DNA from: Ruegeria sp. EL01 | GTDB lineage: Bacteria; Pseudomonadota; Alphaproteobacteria; Rhodobacterales; Rhodobacteraceae | Assembly (NCBI RefSeq): GCF_900313035.1 | Contig: NZ_OMPS01000009.1 | Location: 158,804-222,803, forward strand | Direction: 5' to 3' | Length of the DNA stretch: 64,000 nt | Shown here: positions 60,807 to 64,000 of the stretch, in pieces | How positions within the stretch are numbered: the first letter of the stretch is position 1 | Layout of the letters: each line of letters opens with the position of its first letter | The notes under the pieces: model-generated | What the model was told of the DNA's origin: nothing | What the model saw: the letters and a program-made list of their open reading frames with translations, nothing else | Databases searched by the model: none | Made by a program: the position numbers and the translations under genes

Positions 60807-61289
60807 TCACAGATCGTCAGGGGTAAGGCGGTATGCCTTGCCAAATCCGCCGTTCAGAACGCCATCCTGAACATCAAAATGGACAAACCCAAAATCCGAA
60901 AAATCGGCATAGAGCTTCGCTTTGGGGCGCAAGCTAAGATATCTTGCGCGCAAAACGCTGTGTTCGCGCGTTTCCTTTTCTACCAACCGTGCGATTGCAT
61001 GGAGTGTCAGCCGAGGGTGGGTTAGCGGCTCGCCTTTGTCGGCGGGCTCGCCGATCAGAAGGGCGCAAGACGGGTTTGTTTGCAATGCTTGTGTGTGATC
61101 CGCAAGCGTGGAAATCAGCGAGACCGGACACCCGGCGTCATCCGTGGCCAACGCGATGCGAGAGATTGATGGCGTCAGCCCGTCTGGACGCAAGACAGCC
61201 AGCGCAGCAAATGCTGCCTTTGTGAGCAATTCCTTTGCCAAGGCACGGGCGGCGGCATCTGTCGGCTGGTATGGGCCGGTTTTGGTCAT
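60807..61289 (-). CDS. Pyridoxamine 5'-phosphate oxidase-fold (HugZ/FMN-binding split barrel) protein
   Basis: The 160-residue split-barrel protein has LLTKAAFAALAVLRPDGLTPSISRIALATDDAGCPVSLISTLADHTQALQTNPSCALLIGE and HPRLTLHAIARLVEKE, typical of FMN-binding or HugZ-type haem-linked proteins. C-terminal LYADFSDFGFVHFDVQDGVLNGGFGKAYRLTPDDL is the family's end strand. It may bind FMN or haem; there is no C-terminal DUF2470. Function is unproven. Confidence 0.85.
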   Translation of the reverse strand: MTKTGPYQPTDAAARALAKELLTKAAFAALAVLRPDGLTPSISRIALATDDAGCPVSLISTLADHTQALQTNPSCALLIGEPADKGEPLTHPRLTLHAIARLVEKETREHSVLRARYLSLRPKAKLYADFSDFGFVHFDVQDGVLNGGFGKAYRLTPDDL

Positions 61290-61390
61290 ATCGCATGGCT
61301 CCGGGAGCTATCAATAATTGTCATAGATAGATGCCTGATCTACTTGGGACCAGTCCAACTGTTGCCACATATCCGGAGTATTCTGAGACC

Positions 61391-61813
61391 ATGTTGTTCG
61401 GGAAACCTGCACGAAACGAGAGCGATCTCAACCCGCGCTCGTCCAAACGACACCGTCGGGCCGACGCCATGCGGCGAAAGGCCCTGTCCCCTGTGCGCAT
61501 CTTAATCATGGTGCTTCTCTTACCTCTGACCACGGCAGTGTTTGCAGCCGGTATCTTTCTGCGGATTTCCGACTATGACCGCAACGACGCTGTGCTTCAT
61601 CTGATCGCATTGGCTGGATGTGATGCAGTGCATGCCATTGGATTTGGCCCGTTCCGAGAAGGTCAGCCGGGCTATCACAAGCGTTACGACCCGGATGGAG
61701 ATGGCGTGACCTGCGAAAAGTTCACGCCGACATTCACACAACAAGCGTCGCCGCCAACCAGTGAGGCGCCCACAGACCGCACGGTTGGAAACGCCAAGTT
61801 CGTTCGGCCCTGA
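61391..61813 (+). CDS. Excalibur-domain membrane-anchored protein
   Basis: The 140-residue protein has a basic N-terminus, a membrane helix (ILIMVLLLPLTTAVFAAGIFL), then a short Excalibur calcium-binding domain GCDAVHAIGFGPFREGQPGYHKRYDPDGDGVTCE with the D-x-D-x-D-G-x-x-C-E loop. It is probably anchored in the inner membrane with the domain outside. The start is uncertain: ATG 61331, 61391 or 61469 are in frame without a good Shine-Dalgarno; 61391 is a compromise. Function is unknown. Confidence 0.72.
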   Translation: MLFGKPARNESDLNPRSSKRHRRADAMRRKALSPVRILIMVLLLPLTTAVFAAGIFLRISDYDRNDAVLHLIALAGCDAVHAIGFGPFREGQPGYHKRYDPDGDGVTCEKFTPTFTQQASPPTSEAPTDRTVGNAKFVRP

Positions 61814-62003
61814 GCGGCTTGCACCGCAAGATCGGGGCACCTAGCCGCAACCGGTGTGAAAAACAGCCTGATCCTTCCCACCTGTCCTGCAAAGCTATTG
61901 GAGAGTGCCTGATCAAATGTACGATTGATGGACCCAATTGGTGATTGCCCAGCGTGGCGGTATTTTGGAGGAACTGACCGATTTCCAACCACCTCTGACG
62001 AGA

Positions 62004-62432
62004 TCACGACAGCTGGCCACCGGCGCAATCACGAAATTTGCGGACCTCGGGCGCGGCGCCGTTTAGCGGAAACTCGGTAACACGGTCCTGGGTGAAGGCG
62101 TAGGCCGTATCATTGTATTCCAAACCGTCAAGGACGTTCGCAAACCCTGTGTCACTGACCCCAAGGGCAAAGGTGTCCTGCGACAGGACATGGCGCGGCG
62201 TTGCGATTTCGACCGGATTGCGTCCGCTGAACCGCATCGCAAACCAAGGGGTCACTGTCCATGTGTCAGTTTTGCGCGTGACGGTCAGCGTATACAGCGG
62301 CTGTGCCGGGTCGTAAGTCAGGAAGATACGTGCGTCATCGGTGTCATGGGTCAGCGTGCAAATCTCGCCCACCGTGGCCTCCCAAGCCTGGGCGGGTGTG
62401 CTGAGGAGGAGGCTGATAAGAAGGACGCGCAT
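62004..62432 (-). CDS. Small exported protein of unknown function
   Basis: The 142-residue protein has signal MRVLLISLLLSTPAQA, then two Cys (C28 in GEICTLTHD and a late C in FRDCAGG) likely to be linked. Beta-rich content (TYDPAQPLYTLTVTRKTDTW, YAFTQDRVTEF) suggests a small periplasmic domain. I recall similar proteins in Rhodobacteraceae but give no function. It is divergent from the YjbR gene, with 168 bases between the starts. Confidence 0.7.
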   Translation of the reverse strand: MRVLLISLLLSTPAQAWEATVGEICTLTHDTDDARIFLTYDPAQPLYTLTVTRKTDTWTVTPWFAMRFSGRNPVEIATPRHVLSQDTFALGVSDTGFANVLDGLEYNDTAYAFTQDRVTEFPLNGAAPEVRKFRDCAGGQLS

Positions 62433-62600
62433 CCGTTGAAACTAGCTGCGGGCTGGGGATTGGCAAGTTCGACAAGGTTCGCCCTTGGATCAGCAGCGCT
62501 GCCGTTCCGGGAATTCGGATCGTTGAGAAGAGTCCTTTTTTGGCCTGTGACGGAACACAAGCGCTTGTCTTGGACCACTTTGTTCGCTCAGAATGCACCC

Positions 62601-62954
62601 ATGACCCGCGATGAATTCAACACCTTCTGTTCTGACCTCAAAGCCACCAGCCATGTGGTGCAATGGGGCAATGCGGATGTGTGGAAGGTGGGCGGCAAAG
62701 TGTTTGCGCTTTGTGGCTGGAACGATGGGAAGGACGCGTTCACCTTTAAGGCCACCGATCTGGCCTTTGAGGTATTGAGCGATGAACCCGGCATCCGTCC
62801 CGCCCCCTATCTGGCGTCTCGGGGGATGAAATGGCTACAGGTCTACGAGGAACGCGGGATGAGCGACACCTCACTGCGTGAGCATATCGTGACGTCTTAT
62901 GATTTGGTCGTGGCCAAGTTGACCAAGAAGAAACGGGCCGAGTTGGGGGTTTAG
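62601..62954 (+). CDS. MmcQ/YjbR family protein
   Basis: The 117-residue double-wing (CyaY-like fold) protein has MTRDEFNTFCSDLKATSHVVQWGNADVWKVGGKVFALCGW, FTFKATDLAFEVLSDEPGIRPAPYLASRGMKWLQV and LREHIVTSYDLVVAKLTKKKR. The family includes MmcQ and YjbR; it is thought to bind DNA but has no proven role. ATG 62601 follows weak AGAATG. Its stop TAG overlaps the stop of a small minus-strand ORF by 4 bases. Confidence 0.88.
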   Translation: MTRDEFNTFCSDLKATSHVVQWGNADVWKVGGKVFALCGWNDGKDAFTFKATDLAFEVLSDEPGIRPAPYLASRGMKWLQVYEERGMSDTSLREHIVTSYDLVVAKLTKKKRAELGV

Positions 62955-63091
62955 AACGGGAGAGCAAAGGCGTTGACGGATTTTCCTGAGAGTTGCGTCA
63001 GATCCTCGGCCAGCCCCACGCGGGTGCCGCGCGCCCTGTGAATGGCGCTTTGGACCTCATGCGTGCTGGGCAGGGTGTTTGGGTTCGTCAT
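62951..63091 (-). CDS. Small hypothetical protein (46 aa)
   Basis: This short ORF from ATG 63091 to TAA 62951 encodes a soluble, slightly basic peptide with a helical stretch STHEVQSAIHRARGTRVGLAEDL. Codons are GC-rich in the third position and look like host genes, and a four-base overlap with the convergent YjbR gene is compact. It is below common annotation length limits and has no family I know. Confidence 0.4.
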   Translation of the reverse strand: MTNPNTLPSTHEVQSAIHRARGTRVGLAEDLTQLSGKSVNAFALPF

Positions 63092-63203
63092 GGCAACCTT
63101 TTGGACTCACAATCTGTGATTTCAAATGTGGAGGAGGCAGCGCTGGGCTGCAAGGTTGAAGTGTCGACAGGGAAGTATTGGGCTTCGGTAAATATCGCTG
63201 TTC

Positions 63204-63485
63204 TTACAAGGACCTGAACTTCGATCTGTTTTCAGGTAATTGAAACAACCCATTTCTAACTGCGGATCGTTGCAGAAGAATTTTGTCCCAGTGCCACAGT
63301 ATCGCAGCGGCCTGTTCTCCAATTTTCTTCTTTTGCAACGACGGGGCAAGGTAAAATGCCACGACATTGTTTCTCAAAATAGCGGCCCGTTCAGCTTGCT
63401 TTTTGCTGTTTTGAAGATCTTTTGAGATTACGACCCAATCGCTTCCAAGACTATTGAAGTAGTCGATATCGGAAATGTTTTTCGG
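63204..63485 (-). pseudogene. PIN-like (VapC45/PIN_10 type) protein, N-terminus cut by the insertion sequence
   Basis: The remaining C-terminal 93 residues, DIDYFNSLGSDWVVISKDLQ, then ERAAILRNNVVAFYLAPSL and AAAILWHWDKILL, match the PIN-like domain of VapC45-type toxins: W-V-x-x-S-K-D, then a strand and a helix bundle. Reading upstream, the frame enters the IS left terminal repeat after KNIS, so the first part including any catalytic Asp is lost. The region is more AT-rich than the core genes, which suggests transfer. An antitoxin, if any, is not visible. Confidence 0.65.
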
Positions 63486-64000
63486 GGCTTTGTTGCACAA
63501 ATCGGTTGTAGGGATTCATGTCGTGAATCCAGCATGATAGCTAGTAGGTATGAGCAGCTGGACCCCAACAAAGTACAAGACCACAAACTGGTCTTCTTAC
63601 AATGCTAGTCTGAAGCAGCGTGGATCGCTGTCGATCTGGTTTGATCCTGAAATGGTCTGGGTGCCACCGCCGAGTGGCAAGCGCGGTCGGCAACATAGCT
63701 TCAGTGACGCTGCGATCCAAGCTTGCCTGACCTTGAAGGTTCTGTTCGGACTGCCATTACGGCAGACCACTGGTTTTGTACAAAGCCTGCTAAAGTTGGT
63801 CGGACTGGACTGGGCCGCACCTGATTTCAGCACTCTTTGCCGTCGTCAGAAGACGCTGAACGTGAGCCTGCCGTATCGCGGCGGTACTGGCCCGTTGAAT
63901 CTTCTTATCGATAGCACTGGCATCAAGTCGGAAGGTGAAGGCGAATGGAATGCCCGCAAGCACGGCGGGTCCAAACGGCGCACCTGGCGTAAGATACACA
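63486..64000 (+). mobile_element. IS5-family (IS903-type) insertion sequence, left part
   Basis: The left terminal inverted repeat GGCTTTGTTGCACAAATCGG starts at 63486; IS903-group elements begin GGCTTTGTTG. The element has a transposase gene from 63550 and continues past the window. It inserted into a PIN-like gene; the nine bases before the repeat, GTTTTTCGG (63477-63485), would be the target duplication to look for at the right end. Confidence 0.82.
63550..64000 (+). CDS. IS5-family transposase, N-terminal part (runs off the window)
   Basis: From ATG 63550 the protein reads WTPTKYKTTNWSSYNASLKQRGSLSIWFDPEMVW, then RGRQHSFSDAAIQACLTLKVLFGLPLRQTTGFVQSLLKLVGLDWAAPDFSTLCRRQK and the first DDE aspartate in LLIDSTGIKSEGEGEW. 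It matches the IS903/IS5 DDE transposases of alphaproteobacteria. About 150 residues are seen, roughly half the usual length; the second and third acidic residues are beyond the edge. Confidence 0.9.
   Translation, partial: MSSWTPTKYKTTNWSSYNASLKQRGSLSIWFDPEMVWVPPPSGKRGRQHSFSDAAIQACLTLKVLFGLPLRQTTGFVQSLLKLVGLDWAAPDFSTLCRRQKTLNVSLPYRGGTGPLNLLIDSTGIKSEGEGEWNARKHGGSKRRTWRKIH

Overview
The window looks like chromosome of a marine Rhodobacteraceae (Roseobacter-group) alphaproteobacterium. The indications are moderately high GC, a class I (archaeal-type) lysyl-tRNA synthetase, an RpoHII-like sigma-32, a penicillin-binding protein activator-like lipoprotein beside GlnD, and the protein sequences in general. 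It is mostly core genome in short operons with many 4-base ATGA/GTGA overlaps. The accessory parts are the 47.4-49.0 kb interval and the right edge. I found no tRNA, rRNA or CRISPR array.

Layout. 0-4.6 kb, minus strand: tsaB (cut by the window edge), a GFA-family protein, an Nfu-type Fe-S scaffold, an HCCA isomerase-like protein, a universal stress protein, a branched-chain aminotransferase and trpS. 4.6-10.8 kb: a rhomboid-fold protein without its catalytic residues, murJ, glnD and an LpoA-like lipoprotein. 10.9-16.7 kb: rsmI-yraN-gshB, comM, a GST with a Cys-rich tail, and a cobalamin pair (cobC-like, cobP). 16.8-23.4 kb, plus strand: rpoH-chaN-like, coaBC-dut-moeB-like and an M3 oligopeptidase. 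23.4-30.0 kb, minus strand: a hydroxyacid dehydrogenase and the complete elongasome cluster mreB-mreC-mreD-mrdA(PBP2)-rodA. 30.1-38.0 kb: rlmJ, leuA with a Leu-rich leader peptide and mutually exclusive hairpins, an exported 18-repeat MORN protein, nadE and an exported metallo-beta-lactamase-fold protein. 38.1-46.6 kb: gltX, a gamma-glutamylcyclotransferase-like protein, an NsrR-like Rrf2 regulator, an FtsX-type ABC exporter with an arylesterase, an SRAP-family protein whose catalytic Cys2 is Pro, an L,D-transpeptidase and a cold-shock protein. 47.0-49.0 kb: a REP-associated tyrosine transposase with REP elements inside and beside it, and two small unknown genes. 49.0-62.9 kb: ettA, a MOSC protein, nadD, dacB, a TerB-like protein, a methyltransferase, lysS, a large beta-helix (spike-like) protein and small stress or hypothetical genes. 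63.2-64.0 kb: the remnant of a PIN-like gene cut by an IS5-family (IS903-type) element that runs off the window.

How genes work together. mreBCD-mrdA-rodA, murJ, dacB and the L,D-transpeptidase supply cell-wall growth, lipid II flipping and crosslink editing. ilvE and leuA serve branched-chain amino acid synthesis, and leuA appears to be controlled by leader-peptide attenuation. nadD and nadE serve NAD synthesis. trpS, gltX, lysS, rsmI, rlmJ and ettA serve translation.

The most interesting leads are the SRAP protein with Pro2 (possibly an N-terminal-proline Schiff-base enzyme), the near-leaderless leuA leader, the transposase gene that carries its own REP pair in frame, the orphan spike-like protein, and a strong dyad placed over the predicted start of transcription of the exported MBL gene.
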